From assembly GCF_000972845.2 (NCBI RefSeq), contig NC_040016.1, positions 9,816,701-9,880,700 of the forward strand: 64,000 nt of DNA, read 5' to 3'. Position 1 is the first letter of the stretch. Every line of letters begins with the position of its first letter. This document shows positions 23,806 to 37,027 of the stretch, piece by piece. A program made the translations under genes and the position numbers. Origin of the DNA: Larimichthys crocea. Its lineage: Eukaryota > Chordata > Actinopteri > Sciaenidae. The notes below the pieces were generated by a model that searched no databases, had not been told where the DNA came from, and was given only the letters and a program-made list of their open reading frames with translations.

Positions 23806-25180
23806 TTAATTGTCTGATATATATGGTTGTTTTCGCTGCTCACTCTCAGTAAACTCTGAAGTCTCCTCCGCCAATTTGTCCAGGGATACGGAAATCAATC
23901 GGTATGGCTGTGCTGGCTCTGTGGTTGGGACTGAGCAATGGGGCAGCAGGCTCCCCTTTAGACTGGAGGTGCTGTGAGAGTTTTGAGGATCCAAGTTGCA
24001 GCCAGTGCCCTGAAGAAACTGAAGGAAATTCTCCTCTATGGAGCCTTCACGGCTGGGCAGTCTGTCCTCTATCTCAACCCCCGCCACGACGAAAACAGCA
24101 AGGCAGATGCTTGCCCAACTCCTCCCTGATCTGTCTGTTGAGACACCATAGAAGAAGGGATTGGAGGTGAAGCAGAAGTAGCCGATCCAGGTGACCACCT
24201 CCTCCAGAGAGGCTAGTGTGGCTGGAGGGCTGGCAGCCAGTGCTGAATACAGGTGGAAACTAAAATAGGGCAGCAGCCAACATAGGAATTGCCCACCTAC
24301 TGCTGCCAATACTGCTGAGCTTTTCCTCCCCAAAGGGCCGCTGTGGAGTCGGCTCTGCCTGTCCGGTCCCCGTCCCAGAGCTGGTAACCATGGTGGAACG
24401 GCTGCTGAGTGATTCCGACCGCTGGCGAGCGGTGTGTCCATCCAGGTAGGCAGAGGCCCATGGTGCATGGCCGCTACCCGAGCCCACTTTGAACATATTG
24501 CAGTACACAACAAGAATGAGCAGGAGTGGACACAGGAAATACACTAGAGTAAACAGGACCTGAAGGCCAAGCGCGTTGTGAACCTCCCCTGTCCCATTAG
24601 TGAGCGCCCTGTACCCTGAGCAGGGGGAGATGGAAATGGACCACCTCCCTCCTCCCCCGACCCACTTCCTCACAAGAGGAGATTCTTTTCACTTGCAGGA
24701 ACCAAGCGAGCAGTGGCAGACAGACATGGCCAGGGCTTTAACCCAATCCCCACCAGCACTGACGCTACCAGACCAACAGTTCTTTACTTCATAGCGCATC
24801 GGGTGTATGATGTAGTGACGCTCCACATTGATGACGGAGATAAGAGAGGATTGCAGCGCTAACCAGGCACACACTGAGAAAGAGGTGCTCCGGCACAGGC
24901 CTCCCCAAGAAGGCTGGCTGAGAGCATGCCAAGGGCATCAGCACCAGGGCTGCCAGCAGGTCCACCACGCACAGGTGGAAGCGAAGGCAAACTTGTGGAG
25001 CTGTGGGGCCTTGGCAATGACTGCCATGACAGCCACATTACCCACCACAGCAGCAGTCCATGAGCAGCATGGCGAGCAGAGCTACGGACTGGGACAGAGC
25101 CCAGCCCTCAGGCAGGAGGAGGCAGACATGTTGGACATGAGCTGTGGAGGTGGTGTGGAGGAGTTCCACATCGGCTCCAT
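23806..25180 (-). pseudogene. gpr61: gpr61 copy A, multiply frameshifted
   Basis: Colinear with the intact gpr61 at 41,130-42,533 from start codon (25,180) to stop (23,806) but without a continuous frame. Single bases are missing at many points; in the last 140 coding bases alone I count about six deletions and one insertion against copy B. Recognisable pieces remain in changing frames, for example VARVAAMHHGPLPTWMDTP, VVTWIGYFCFTSNPFFYG and RLPSREGSIEENFLQFLQG. The 5' splice acceptor before the UTR is intact (TTTCTAG then GGTGGG). Indels are as frequent in the flanking non-coding DNA, so they look like sequencing noise rather than gradual decay of a gene. If the sequence is accurate, this is a dead duplicate. 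Confidence 0.85.
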
Positions 25181-25847
25181 TGAAGGGTGGGATGAGGCAG
25201 GCGGCAGGATCAGTCACAGGCCCATCACCCATCCTTCAAAGCCAGGAAGTACGGCCAGAAAGAGCGGGATTGAAAAATTAGGCAAAAGCTGCCTTGTAGT
25301 CAAGAGGATGATGCCGTGATCGTCGGGAGGTTCCGATTTTATAATTTCTGTCCCATTTAGAGAGTCCTCGTGTTGCTCTCGATCACAACCCACCCTAGAA
25401 ATGAGAGAGAAAGATAGATGAAACAAAACCGTTAATTTGTGCTCATCTGAGTTTGCACGTGACCTCTAATTGGAACTACTAATTGTATAGTTGCTCATGC
25501 TGAGCTTCACTCTGCCCCCAGCTACCACTGACATTAATTCACTCCGATGAGTTTTGTAAAATCCGCTTTAGCTTCTCAAATCTCTGTTAAGTCAATCTTA
25601 CTGATAGGTTAATCTAAAGCCATGCCTCAAACCAATTATGTATGCATTACTTAAGGCAGGGACATCTGGCACCTTTTTAGCACATGCCAAGTAAACCAAG
25701 AGGAAATAAATAATTTGAACAGCCATAAATCATTGTGTGAAAGTTGAGCCACTTGAACCAGATTACAGTTCATAAATCTTTACCAATCATGATTCACAAG
25801 TCATAAGTGTATGATATACCAACCTCTAGAAAAAACACAAATAAAGG

Positions 25848-26088
25848 ATTTCGGACCACCTCCTCAACACTTTAGTTCATAATTCGGAAAAAAAGATGAA
25901 TCCAGTCTGATCCTTCTGCAGGTGGTACATAACTTCTGAGCACATGTCCTGTAAATGTTTGGACACCGCTAATAAATATGTTAAATATGGGTCTAAACTG
26001 ATTTTGTATGGCTACTTTTAATAATAATAACACATACAGATTTCTGGAAGGTCTTGCCCATGGTCCCCCAACATGTAGTGTCCGAAAT
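25848..26088. mobile_element. short inverted-repeat element (ATTTCGGAC ends), copy A
   Basis: Starts ATTTCGGACCACC and ends GTGTCCGAAAT, so the ends are short inverted repeats (ATTTCGGAC) about 240 bp apart. Interior has no coding frame. Likely a MITE; I saw no clear target duplication. The copy B counterpart is 43,209-43,452. Confidence 0.45.
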
Positions 26089-28605
26089 TGAATGCACCGC
26101 ATGATTTTCCTTGTGTACATGTACCACTATAGCATGTGTGCCCTTAAAGCCGGGCTACTTTGTATATGAAAAGAGTTTGTGTTTGAAATGAGAATCTGAG
26201 GGTGGTATTCATGAGGTTGCGAGCGTTCTCCATATAACTTGTGCCTAGCTGTTACAGGACAACAGACATTGGGTGGCTGCCGCTATATGTATTTGTCAAA
26301 TCAAGGAAATCCAACCCTGCCTTACCTGCTATGAATCCTCTTTGCCACTGATGTAACAAAGCCTGGGATGTTCTGTCGCCTGTCTTACAGTGATGACTCG
26401 GTGTAAAAACTGCGCTCTAACGCGCCCCATCACCTATGAATGACTGCCCTTCCAGGAGCAACATCTCTAATCACAACATAGGGGTACTGCCAAATTCAGG
26501 TTTTAACCCTCCTGTCGGTTTTTAGTCATGTCTTACCAGCCCTACCTCATTTTGTATTATCATTTAAATTTGCCATACACCCCCTGTATTAAAGCAAGGC
26601 CCACATTTCATGTATACATTACAATTGAATTGAATTTATCGTTGCACTCAGCAGTACTGGATCAGCCAGATTAGAGGAAGAGGGGGTGAGAACAAGCGAG
26701 GAAAAAATGTGGTGAGAAAACAGGCAGCATGGAGGGGAAGACCACAGAAAGCGGAGACAAGGCAGAGCAGAGAGCATTATGTACCTGAATCAGAGTTTTC
26801 CTGATTGCAGCTGTCTGCTGCTTGGTCTCTGAGGATGAAAAACCTGTGTAGCTCCCACGCTGAGGTTAACAGTGGACATCAATCCACTGTACTTGGGAAT
26901 GCTGTTGATGTACTTCCCACTCTACACGTCTGTGTCTTTTCCCATCCTTTATCTGCCTTGCTGCATCTTCCTCCCGGATGGAGGCTGTGGCAGCAGAGAT
27001 TTTTCTGAAATGATGCTGAGCAAATGCTTGCAACGGCATCCAGTCACTCTCTGCTTTCCCCCTCCACCTCATACACATTGATGCAGAGATGGAGCCGGAG
27101 CAGTGAAGAAACAGGGACAGAGCTGCTGCCTCCACAGGGTCCTAGTGTCCTTACTCAGAACTGATATGATGCGAAGTGGGGGACCGGAATGTTCTGTGGG
27201 TTGCTGTAGCCATCATATCAGGGTCGTTATGGATGGCCATATGTCTGTTAGTCACTAACACTTCCTCAAAAACTACTGTAATATAAATATATGTATGACT
27301 ATATCTCAACAAATGTTAGCTCGCCGTTTTTCTCTACATCCCGTTCCAGATAACATTTCTGCAACTAGTTTATGAACAGAATACCTTTCAAACAAAGACC
27401 AATCTAATAGCTTGCCTGAGATAAAGAAAAAATCAGGATCATTGCTAAACGATGGCTTGTTACGCGATATGCCCAAATTCCATGGGTAGACTGCATAGAC
27501 AGTAAAAATATGGATTTGTATCCTCTGGTGCTTCCCGGCTAATCTAAAATGGGCAAATACATGGATTACAGTGGACCTGAGCAGGATGAATGATACTTGG
27601 GTGCTCCAAAAGTCACCTGTAATGGCACTCACCTGTGAAAAGTGGCCACGCCGTTAATGCCCATAACAGTCATGCATAACCTTAAGCCTTAATATTAATC
27701 TGAAGACGAATTTTACGAGAAATTCAGTGACCAGTACCAGTTGTCATGAACAGGGAAAATTAAACTATAGAGACAAAAAAGTTTTTGTACCATGCTTTAA
27801 ACAATTGTTTATTTTGCTGTGACGTGACATTTTAACATGGGGGGCTTATGGGATTGGCTCGTCTTAACCATTCCCCACAGTTTCCGTTTGCGGGAACTGC
27901 AGTTTTGGCGCTTCTCTTCACAGCCACGGAGGTTGCTGCTTGATGCTGGCCTGGTCTCCCAAGTTTTATTTTTTTTGTCAGTCAGTAATGTTTCGTATAG
28001 TAATTTCATGGATTTAACGTGCCCTCAGGTAATAAGATTTATCTCCGGCAGGAGGTATTGATTAGGCCAGGCCTGAGCCGCCACCATCCCAGCTTCTCAA
28101 ACTGGGGTCCTGTTGCCACGGGGTGCGGTGATCTTTTCATATACAGTCCATTCTTCATTGCTCCGTCTGCGCGGACAATGAAATCTGGGCCATTCTAGGT
28201 AAGGGCTACTCTACTGAGGCGCAAGAAGGAGCGCTAGGTCCGACGGTGTTTTTTCATTTGCATTCGTAAGGTCCTTATGATAATACGCATTTGCATTTCA
28301 TGCAAATCACATCTGAACCTCTTTCACCATTAAACGGATATGTTTTAATTTTCCGCACCTATCATGAATGGATTGATTAATCTAGTTCCCTAATAGCTTA
28401 TTATAATAATGGCCATGGTTAAGCCCCTGTGAGAAAACTGAGGTCTTCCGGTTGAAAATCTTATACAGTTTGTTGCTTCTGCCCACATATCAGAGTACTT
28501 ACTACATCAGAAGACGTGAACATGCGTGAAAGGGTACTTTCACATTGCCAATTTAAAACTGAGTTACAAATTATAACCTCTGTTATAACACATGCTGGAG
28601 GTGCA

Positions 28606-28876
28606 CTGTTAACTGATAAATCATTGACAAAAAAGTGAATCCCAATTTTGAAAACTGATTCATTGCTTGACCATTTCTCAATCAGACATGCAGTTCCAGC
28701 TCTTAAATAGACAATGTTCTCTTTCCTTTGAGTCTTGTGTGATAGAAAACTGAATCTCTCTGCATAAGCTAGACAAAAAAAAAATTAACTTTCACCCGAT
28801 GGGAATTTAACTTATTTGACAGAAACTATTGACTGATTGCTCAAGAAAAGAACATCATGATGTTAGTTGCAGCCTA
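28606..28876 (+). mobile_element. hAT-type MITE, copy A
   Basis: Ends GTTAGTTGCAGCCTA, close to the family end GTTAGTTGCAGCCCTA, and contains the family blocks TTCCAGCTCTTAAAT, CTTTCCTTTG-GTCTTGTGTGATA and AACTGAATCTCTCTGC. The left end is eroded. Counterpart in copy B: 45,931-46,202. Confidence 0.7.
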
Positions 28877-29512
28877 TTACTTATGACCTTCACTATTGTA
28901 AACCATTCTTCTATACTGTGTTTACAACACATTTTTTTTGCAACAATCACAATACATTTTTACCCTCAAATCTCCACACCTACAGTAGAAGACCACCATT
29001 ACCATGTTTTTTATAGATTTTATATAGGCCTAACCGATGATCTTTAACATCATCTGTGTCCTTGTGTCCTAGTACTTCAACAAACATGTCTGGACGCAGG
29101 AACCACAAGAAAAACACGCGCAGTTTCTTGGGTGGAGAGATTTAATGGACAGCAGATTACTACAGTCTGTCATGGTGAAGATGAAGATTTGTATCAAGTG
29201 AAGATGTTATGGTGAAGATGTCTGGTAACGCTAAAGGAGAGACGGTAAAAATACAAACGCCTTTTCAGACAGTATATATAACCAAAAACCAGCAAAACCA
29301 CCTTGTATTGCTGTGGTTGTTGTTTTTTTGCGCATGTGTGAGTGTATCTGTCTGATTTCATTCTGTATTCAGGGCATGTACACTGAGTGTGTGTGTGTGT
29401 GTCTGTGGTGTGTTGTGTATGAGTGTGTATATCAGGTGTTGACTCATGACAACAAATAGCAGAGTCTTATCGGCCGGCACGCACCAATCGCTGCCACCAC
29501 CAAATTACAATG

Positions 29513-29526
29513 GTTTCCATGGCAAC
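29513..29526. promoter_or_regulatory. RFX X-box motif, copy A
   Basis: GTTTCCATGGCAAC (reverse GTTGCCATGGAAAC) is a textbook RFX X-box. It is 4.3 kb upstream of the gpr61 start and is unchanged in copy B although nearby bases carry indels. Whether it regulates gpr61 is inference. Confidence 0.45.
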
Positions 29527-31696
29527 CTTGAACAATTAGACTCCACATTCGCACTCAGAAATAGCAAAGGACGCTGCACTAACCCCCAACATGAGAGCCC
29601 CTGCTTGCCAATAATAACTTACCCATAGCTATGGACGCGCAAAATATCAGCAACCTCAAAATTAAACCATGCCCCCATTTCCATTTACAAAAAAAAAAAA
29701 AAACATAATTACTGCAACCTACACAAAACAATCTACTCAAATTCAAATGCACATTTAAATGCACCGAGGCAGAGCATTAAACCCCGGCTTCGTGTTAAAT
29801 AAACATCAAAGCAAAAAGCACAAAGGGTCCAGTCGAGTCTCCCCCAATACATGACATTGACTGAAGGCGAGCTTCTTTACAAATGGTCTAACCTTTAACA
29901 TATACCAAAGCAGCATATGCCATGTCATATTTTCGATATCTTGTAAATGTGTTGGCGTGATGTTACTGGAGATAAAGGTAAAGTGCTGAATGTTGCCCTG
30001 CGACCACTTGAGGATAGAATGTTTATTATATCGCAGCAGACGTCCAACAGGAGGGTGTCGGAACAACTCCTACCAAAAATGATGTGTGTATGCAAGGCAC
30101 AATAATATCCTGTTGGTTATTCTTGTTTTGCTTCTGGAAATTTTACATCCTGACATTCATGTATTGTTTGGCATCAGGAATTTCTACAAGTGTATTTAAT
30201 AATTAAATATTGTAGTAGATCACGTCAGGACCTTATGAAGTATTTCAAAAGGCTGTCTGCCACTTGAAACATAACTATGAAACGCAGTAAATTACTAATA
30301 ATTTAAGGGCCAGGTAGCTTGCTATGATACAAATTATATGCGGTTCAATGCTTCGCTGTATTGTGTGTTTGCCTGATGATGATGTGGTTTCCAAGATATT
30401 TTTTTACATTTTTATGCTTTAGCATACAGTGACAGCTGGAAAGACAAGATAGGAAATTAGGGTTTAGGAGAGAGAGAGAGAAGGCATGAGGGCTGTCCGT
30501 CCATAAAATCATTTTGTGAAACCACTGTGAAAATTGACAAAGAACTGCTCACATTCCGTCTTCAAGACGTTTATCCTGTAACTCTTCTTGTACATGCAAT
30601 ATGGTGCTTATTTGGTTCTTCTCACCTCCAGGTTTATAGATTGAGCACTAAAATACTTTCTGAGTGCAGAGAGGTTCGTTTTAGGTGTGTAAACTCTAAT
30701 TGCACTAAGCGATTGTCATATTTCCTAGAAGCCGTACAATATTGCATAACCACATATGTGTTCCACCCAAATGCATCAGATGAATTGACACAGAGAACAT
30801 GAATGTAGGAAGACACTTTTCCCATCTCTAAATATTTCTGTTTTCATTGACAATTCTTCTCCATTGTCTGTACGTCATTGCTGGCATTAGGTTTACTCAG
30901 TTATCTGGGCCCGAACAGAATCTTCTTACTCCAGTCCATGTGTTTAAAGACCACCACCACCATAGTGTTTTTTACTCCGCAAAGTATCCCGATTAACTCA
31001 GCAAAACATGCGACTTGAAAGACCCCTTAAACATGGCGGGACTCTGCAAGACGGTGGCCAGTGTGTCACTATATCGTGCATGTGTTACTTTAGAGCTGCC
31101 TGCTTCCACCCAACTGTACACGGAGTTACAGTAATATTCTCTCAGAAAACTGTTTTGTTCTTGCGTTGTTTTTAATTGCATATGCATGTATCTAAACATT
31201 GACTGCAATGCACCGACGCCGAGCCGAGAGAGGCACCCGTGCAAAGTAGGGACATTTTGTTTGGCCTTATTGGAGATGTGGCGATGCAACCGTTCATTTT
31301 GAGTGTGCAAAAGCAACAGTTGTAATCTGGATAAATGAATTTTTTAGTTGTTTGCGCTTGTAGCAATCATATTTGTGGTCTGTGTGCGAGGGGGGGATTA
31401 TACCCTACCTAATAGGAAAATGTTCTTTTCTATGGTTGTTCACACAGAGAAGCTTCATCTTTGAGCTTTGTTAACCCCTTCTCTCTCTGTCTTTGACAAT
31501 CATTAGCACTAATGATTTACATCAATAAAACATTACAAAACATTAATAGCATTACTGGATCAATCGACAACAAACGATTCTGGATTTTATCATCTGCAAA
31601 GACTGAGTTTTAATTTAAAAAAATGTAAAAACGTTGCAGCTCTGTGCGCTCACGTATATTTGTTATTTCAGTTTGGTGTGAGAGTAAATATGAATC

Positions 31697-31930
31697 CACC
31701 ATCCATCCATTTTTTGTAACAACATATCCTGATCAGGATCACTAAGGGGCTGGAGCCTATGCACATGAAGACAGACAACCATTCACACTCACCAATTAAC
31801 CTATTAAGTTCCACGTCTTGGACTGTGGGAGGAAACCAAGTTACATTGAAAGACACCCACACAGGGACACTCGGAAACTCTAGGCCCCAGATAAGGTTTG
31901 AACAGGAACTTTCTTGCTTGTGAGGCAACA
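31697..31930. repeat. retroposon fragment (GACTGTGGGAGGAAACC family), copy A
   Basis: Contains the widespread teleost repeat blocks ATCCATCCATTTTTTGTAAC, GACAGACAACCATTCAC, GACTGTGGGAGGAAACC and AGGTTTGAACAGGAACTTTC in family order. Copy B (49,190-49,400) lacks the first 59 bases. Confidence 0.7.
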
Positions 31931-33889
31931 ATGATAACCACGGGCAACACTGTAACATACCACTCCATAATCTTACAAGGCCACAACGCCATGGTTTTTT
32001 TTATTTAAAATAAATGAAATTACTTAAACACTCCTGCATGTTACAGTTTTATTATATTGCTATTTTATCCCCCCACAATCATCAAAAATCAGTCTTGAGT
32101 TACAGACTGAATGAAAAATTCCGTGGGACTCACTGATTAATTCATGAACCTGTTCCTTGCCTATATTGAAACCCTGTGAGTCCAAAAGACCCTGCTTGTG
32201 TTTAAACCTGTAACATAGTTCAAGTAAATGTACATGCTAAAAATTCAAAATTAGACGTACTCCAGACTCACCATTACCCCCATCCTCAGAGCTTTGATGT
32301 TGATGTCATTGTATATGCGCACATAAGTAATATTTGATACATTCATGGCACATCAGCTTGTATCATGCCAAAAATGCCAATCTTACCAATCTATGACATC
32401 GTCAACCAAACTCCAAATATGTCCCGCATCCGTTCTTACAAAGCTACATTCTATTGTTTTTTTTTTTAACTGTGCGCAGAGGCTGATCCTCATTTAGTGA
32501 TGGAGATGCTGTGGCCGGGTGGATATTACACTAACCTGCTGCAACTGCCCCAGACTGTACTTCATTTACATTCACAAGCGGACGTAAATCCCCAGAGAGT
32601 GGAACTCCTATCCATCAGGCAGCTGCTCAAAATCTCCCCGCTATCTGATACTTCCCGGCTGAATGACCTCAGGTTGAATCCGCTTTTGTGAAGAACCGGC
32701 TGCTGTTGTTTGAACAGTCGAGCGGTGAGTTACATGAAGTGATGAATCCGAGTGCCAAAAAACTATAATGACGATGTGCCATATTCATCAGTGAGAGTCT
32801 ATAACTGTAGGAATACATCACACTGGATTTTGTCGGCTTGGACTTATTCTGATTTTAAAGGATGCGTGTGCTCTACTCTCCCATGAAACAAACCTACAGT
32901 ACATTATCTCTGTCTTTTAAAGCAAGGTCACACAATACGCTTATACACCGCACTGCAGGTCTTCAGCAAAGCTTGTGTATAAAAAAGGGTGTTTGCTATA
33001 AAGTATCTGGATATTGAATTAACACATTGGTGCAGCTTGTGCATCTTACAGCAGGAGGACAAAACTACCGTGCCTATGTTTATTGTCATAAAACAAGCGA
33101 ACATGCCAGTGCCACAGTTTGACTTAATTGATGCGTTTTTTTTAAGCCTGCGTATAGCGTACGTTTTCAATTTTTTTAAAACTTAAAGGAAAAATTGCCA
33201 CCAGTCCACATTCACAGCCATCATGGAAGCAAGCTCTCCATCTGTTGAAGAAGATGGTAGCATAATATGTTTGTTTTTGGTTGGTGTGTGTCTGTGTATC
33301 TATCTAAAAACGCTCTGGTAATGATGGGTAATTATGCTACTGAGCTCCTTGTCACATTATTATACAGTGCGAGGCTGCCAGATTGCATTGTGCTGACACA
33401 GCTCAGTCTCAGGCGACACACAGCTGCATGCTGCCGGATCTCGAGTAAGTCGTAATCATGAGATTATTGTTTTAGTGAAAAACTCATGTCCAGCTCCATT
33501 ATTATCTATTCAAATTACACTAGTATATAGGTTAGATGCTTTGTTTTGTGGGGTCGGACCAAGGTCTTTCATGTGGAAAAGAACATTGAATTATTAAAAA
33601 GCTTTACAGAAGGCTGTTTTTATTTTGAAGATACATGATGATACATGACTGTATATATCAGATGATACTATGAGCTATTAGCACTCTAGAGCGCTGATCC
33701 ATATGGCTTCTTCCACGATGAAACATTCAAAAACATATATTTATATATATTTCTACTTATAATTTGAGCAAATATTTAATTGAGCTTTTATCATTATTCT
33801 GAGTTTTGGGACTCATTCATCAAATCATGAAGCATTAGTTCAGAAGAAAGAGGGAAGGACAAGGCTGCATTTAATTGTGAGTATTACCG

Positions 33890-34030
33890 GGTGGAAAGTA
33901 ATTATAATAAATATATTCAATTTTTGAGGTACTATGCCACTTTATCATTCCAGAAAGACTAAATATTGTAACTTTTCATTTAACTACATTGATCTAAAAC
34001 TGGTTAACCTTTCCAATAAAATTTAGACTG
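33890..34030 (+). mobile_element. GTGGTGGAAAGTA-type element fragment, copy A
   Basis: Begins at GGGTGGAAAGTAA and continues TTTTGAGGTACTATGCCAC and AACTACATTGAT, in the order of the teleost non-autonomous element whose end reads CAGTGGTGGAAAGTAACTAA. The copy B version (51,289) preserves GTGGTGGAAAGTA better. Confidence 0.6.
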
Positions 34031-34735
34031 TGTTCATTATTATGAAATAATTCAGTTAACATATTGTGTACATGACATCAGCTTTTAATTTATCATTTCA
34101 CTTTCACCTTACAGTCGTACTTACAATTGTGTCACTATTAAAAAAGGTATTTTTTGCCAGAGGAAAGCTCCTTTTTAATATTTTAATATAAATGCTCTAT
34201 GATTTTGATTTGTCTGTATGATTGACACTGTATATAAAGATTTATTGACATGCTTAGAAGATACAGAAGTTTAACTTTCAGTAACTATGGTTTAAACAGG
34301 GAAAAGAAAATCATTTCCAGTTGTCACTGTACGTAAGGCTATGACAGACTAAGAAATCTGCTGCTTTTTAAAAATGTCAAAAAAACAAAAAACAAAAAGT
34401 AGTCATATCGTACGAATTATATTGACTTTTCTTTTCCTTTGAGCAAAACCTTTTTTTTTTCTCGATTCGCTTCTTTTTGTCGAGGGTATGAACTAAAATT
34501 ATCCTGGTTTATTTAAGTCTCTGAATGGTAATCTCTCTGAAATAACTTAACTTCGTCCTGAAGTCGCGACCTCACCGTGTCACTCGATCCAACCTTGAAT
34601 CGTGCCCTGCCTCTTGTCACAGTTTAAACCTTTTAATCAAAGACGTGCAAGGCTGACATCGAGTGTCTCGTTGACTTTGCTCCCAGCAACTTCTCTTTTC
34701 CCCTCTTCCCTTCCCACTCTTACTGCTGTCCATGT

Positions 34736-34935
34736 GTGTGTGTGTGTGCACTCATGTGTCTATGATGATGCATGTGTGTGTTTTTACTGATGAGAATGTA
34801 CAGCCAGACGTTGCACATTGCACCAGCCATCCATAAATCCATTTCTAATTTTGTGCATAACGTCCTTCCAAAGTCATTAGTGGCTAATTTTATTCACTGT
34901 TCAAACTTAAAAAGAACTTAAACATACAAACAAAA
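34736..34935. other. spacer between the two duplicated copies
   Basis: 200 bases that match neither the sequence left of copy A nor the sequence right of copy B. It starts in a GT run and ends in an AAACA-rich stretch. In an uncollapsed-haplotype reading this is haplotype-specific sequence or a join. Confidence 0.6.
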
Positions 34936-34940
34936 ACAAT

Positions 34941-34983
34941 AATTCCCCCCTGGGATTATTAAAGTATTTCTGATTCTGATTCT
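34941..34983 (-). repeat. retroposon tail at left boundary of copy B
   Basis: Same AGAATCAGAATCAGAAATACTT tail, minus orientation, as at 18,532; it coincides with the start of homology between the two copies. Confidence 0.7.
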
Positions 34984-36978
34984 AAAACAACATAACATAA
35001 ACATAACATGACGAGGGGAGGATTGTACATAATGTAAAGCAGCAGAGTCAAAATAAGCACATCATAAATAAAAATATAAGGATGCTGCTCGAAAATAGGG
35101 AAAACGTTAAAAAAATAAAATCTTGATGGAGGGTTTGGATACCTGTCGTTTTAACACCACGTGGTATGCTTAATTTGCAGAAATGTCTATAGTTTGATTC
35201 TTATTAGAAATATTTAGATGTTTAAGTTGCATGTATTATTATGGATGAAGATAAGACTTTATAGAGCCCTTGGAGAAATTCTTAAGCTTCCACCTTTACC
35301 AGCTGCAATATTAAATTAACATTTTATTTCTATATTTTTATACTCTATATTCCCTTTACCTAAATAACAAATTTAAGTATTTCTAAAATGATTAAGTGAA
35401 ACCAAAATGACTAATTATACAAGTTGAATAGCTCTGTCAGTGTTCATACAGTATCAGGCCCATAGCTACCATTGAGGATACCACTGATATCATGTCCTCT
35501 GGGCCCTTTTAAATATTGAAATACAATTTAAAAAAAAAATTTCAGACACATTCCTCATTTTATTAATATTTATACACATCAGGTAAATTGTGGTTTAATT
35601 TTCACTGCCACAGGTTTGGAAGAGATTGATCAATATATACTTTATCTATCAAAAATAAATCACATTCATTTCATGAGAACAGGTAAAAATATTTTATTCC
35701 AACTTTATGGACAACAGTGTACATACTGTATATTTCTTAAAATATTAAACTAAAGTGACAAATTGCTAATACTACTTAATTGTATGATATGTTGCAATCA
35801 ACAGCATTATCTCACTAGCAGAGTTAAACAGCTCTGTGTGTATAACACATTATTATCTCAAAGTCTTTACAACTCATCAGATGCCGTACCAGAAGCAAGT
35901 TAGCCTGCGAAAGACCCACACTAACATAATTGTTGTTAAACGAATATGTTTTATTGAAGGAAAAGTTCAATTTGAATATACACAAAGACAACTGAATTGT
36001 AAATCAAATTATTGATGTTTCAGTAGCTGCATATTCTCATAAAATGTTGAAACACATTTTGCCTATTTGTGTTTGTATTGTTCACTTTTATTCTGCTCAT
36101 GTGTCTGAGTTTTATTCCTTTCTCTCAGTTTTAAATTCATTTGTCAGAGCTTATTTCCTCTTCTCTCCTCTCACTTCTTCCTTTGTCTTGTCTGCATGTA
36201 CAAACGGTATCTCTTTTTTGTAAAATGCTGACAATGGTCTGGAAAGTTTGTGGAAACACAGAAATGATTTTGTTGTTTTTTTGCTCTCTCTCTCTCTTTC
36301 TCTGTCTTAATCACAGGGTTTTTTTCTGCCACCACAGAATCCAGCTTTGATCCTCTTATCCATCTGCTTTCACTTCAAGCAGCAGGATACGTGATACAAA
36401 GCACTGACCTCCATCTGAAGTCAACTTTTTAGGTTTGTACAGTGACAATATCACCCTTACAGGACACGGTCAATAACAATTACAAATGGAATAAGATTTT
36501 GAGTGAATAGCTGGGACCTCCTTCTTTACAGTGGTATTAGCTACAATATCCCACATAACTTTACACAGCATAACCATAAGCCCTCTTGATACTGGCATGT
36601 GGACACATCTATTGGTATTTGTGTCTACAAATGTTGTATGTTGATTATATTAAGAGAGAATAATATCTATAACTGTACTATCAATATTTTTGTAATAAAA
36701 TTTGTCAAAGGACTATGTGTAATGAGAAATTTGTCTTATGCAGTGACAGAGACACACAAATTGATCACATGACCCAGCTCTACACAGAGTTTTATCATCT
36801 TTCAGGTCATTGTTTTGATTTTAAGGCCTACAACTTCTACAGTTATGGCTCAACCTCACTGCACTCAGCCGTGTTGTTTCCACATGCAACAGCAGCTGTT
36901 TCCAGTGAGAAGCTCTGATAGACAAACTGTATGTTATCTGCCTAGCACCAAATGACAGACAGACAAATTTAGACACAT

Positions 36979-37027
36979 TTTTAGCACCTTGTTTGCCAGC
37001 TACATGCTGGCAAACAAGGTGCTAAAA
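36979..37027. repeat. perfect 22-bp hairpin, copy B
   Basis: Arms 36,979-37,000 and 37,006-37,027 are exact reverse complements around the loop TACAT; identical arms in copy A at 20,353-20,400. Confidence 0.95.

Larger units (their letters stand above)
18527..34735 (+). repeat. duplicated segment, copy A (16.2 kb)
   Basis: This segment aligns in direct orientation, end to end, with 34,936-52,132. Shared sequence starts at ACAATAATTCCCCC and ends at CCACTCTTACTG-GTCCATGT. Differences are mainly single-base indels spread evenly over coding and non-coding parts, with some substitutions and a few larger indels. Copy A lacks the LTR insertion (empty site ACAAA at 23,568-23,572), a 41-bp tandem duplication and several stretches of 50-140 bp present in copy B, but has about 59 bp at 31,697-31,755 that B lacks. 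It contains the broken gpr61 copy. The indel pattern suggests unpolished long-read sequence of an alternative haplotype; a true segmental duplication is possible. Confidence 0.97.

Noticed and set aside
24260..25319. Several open frames on both strands across gpr61 copy A
   Set aside because: They are fragments or antisense shadows of the frameshifted gpr61 copy.
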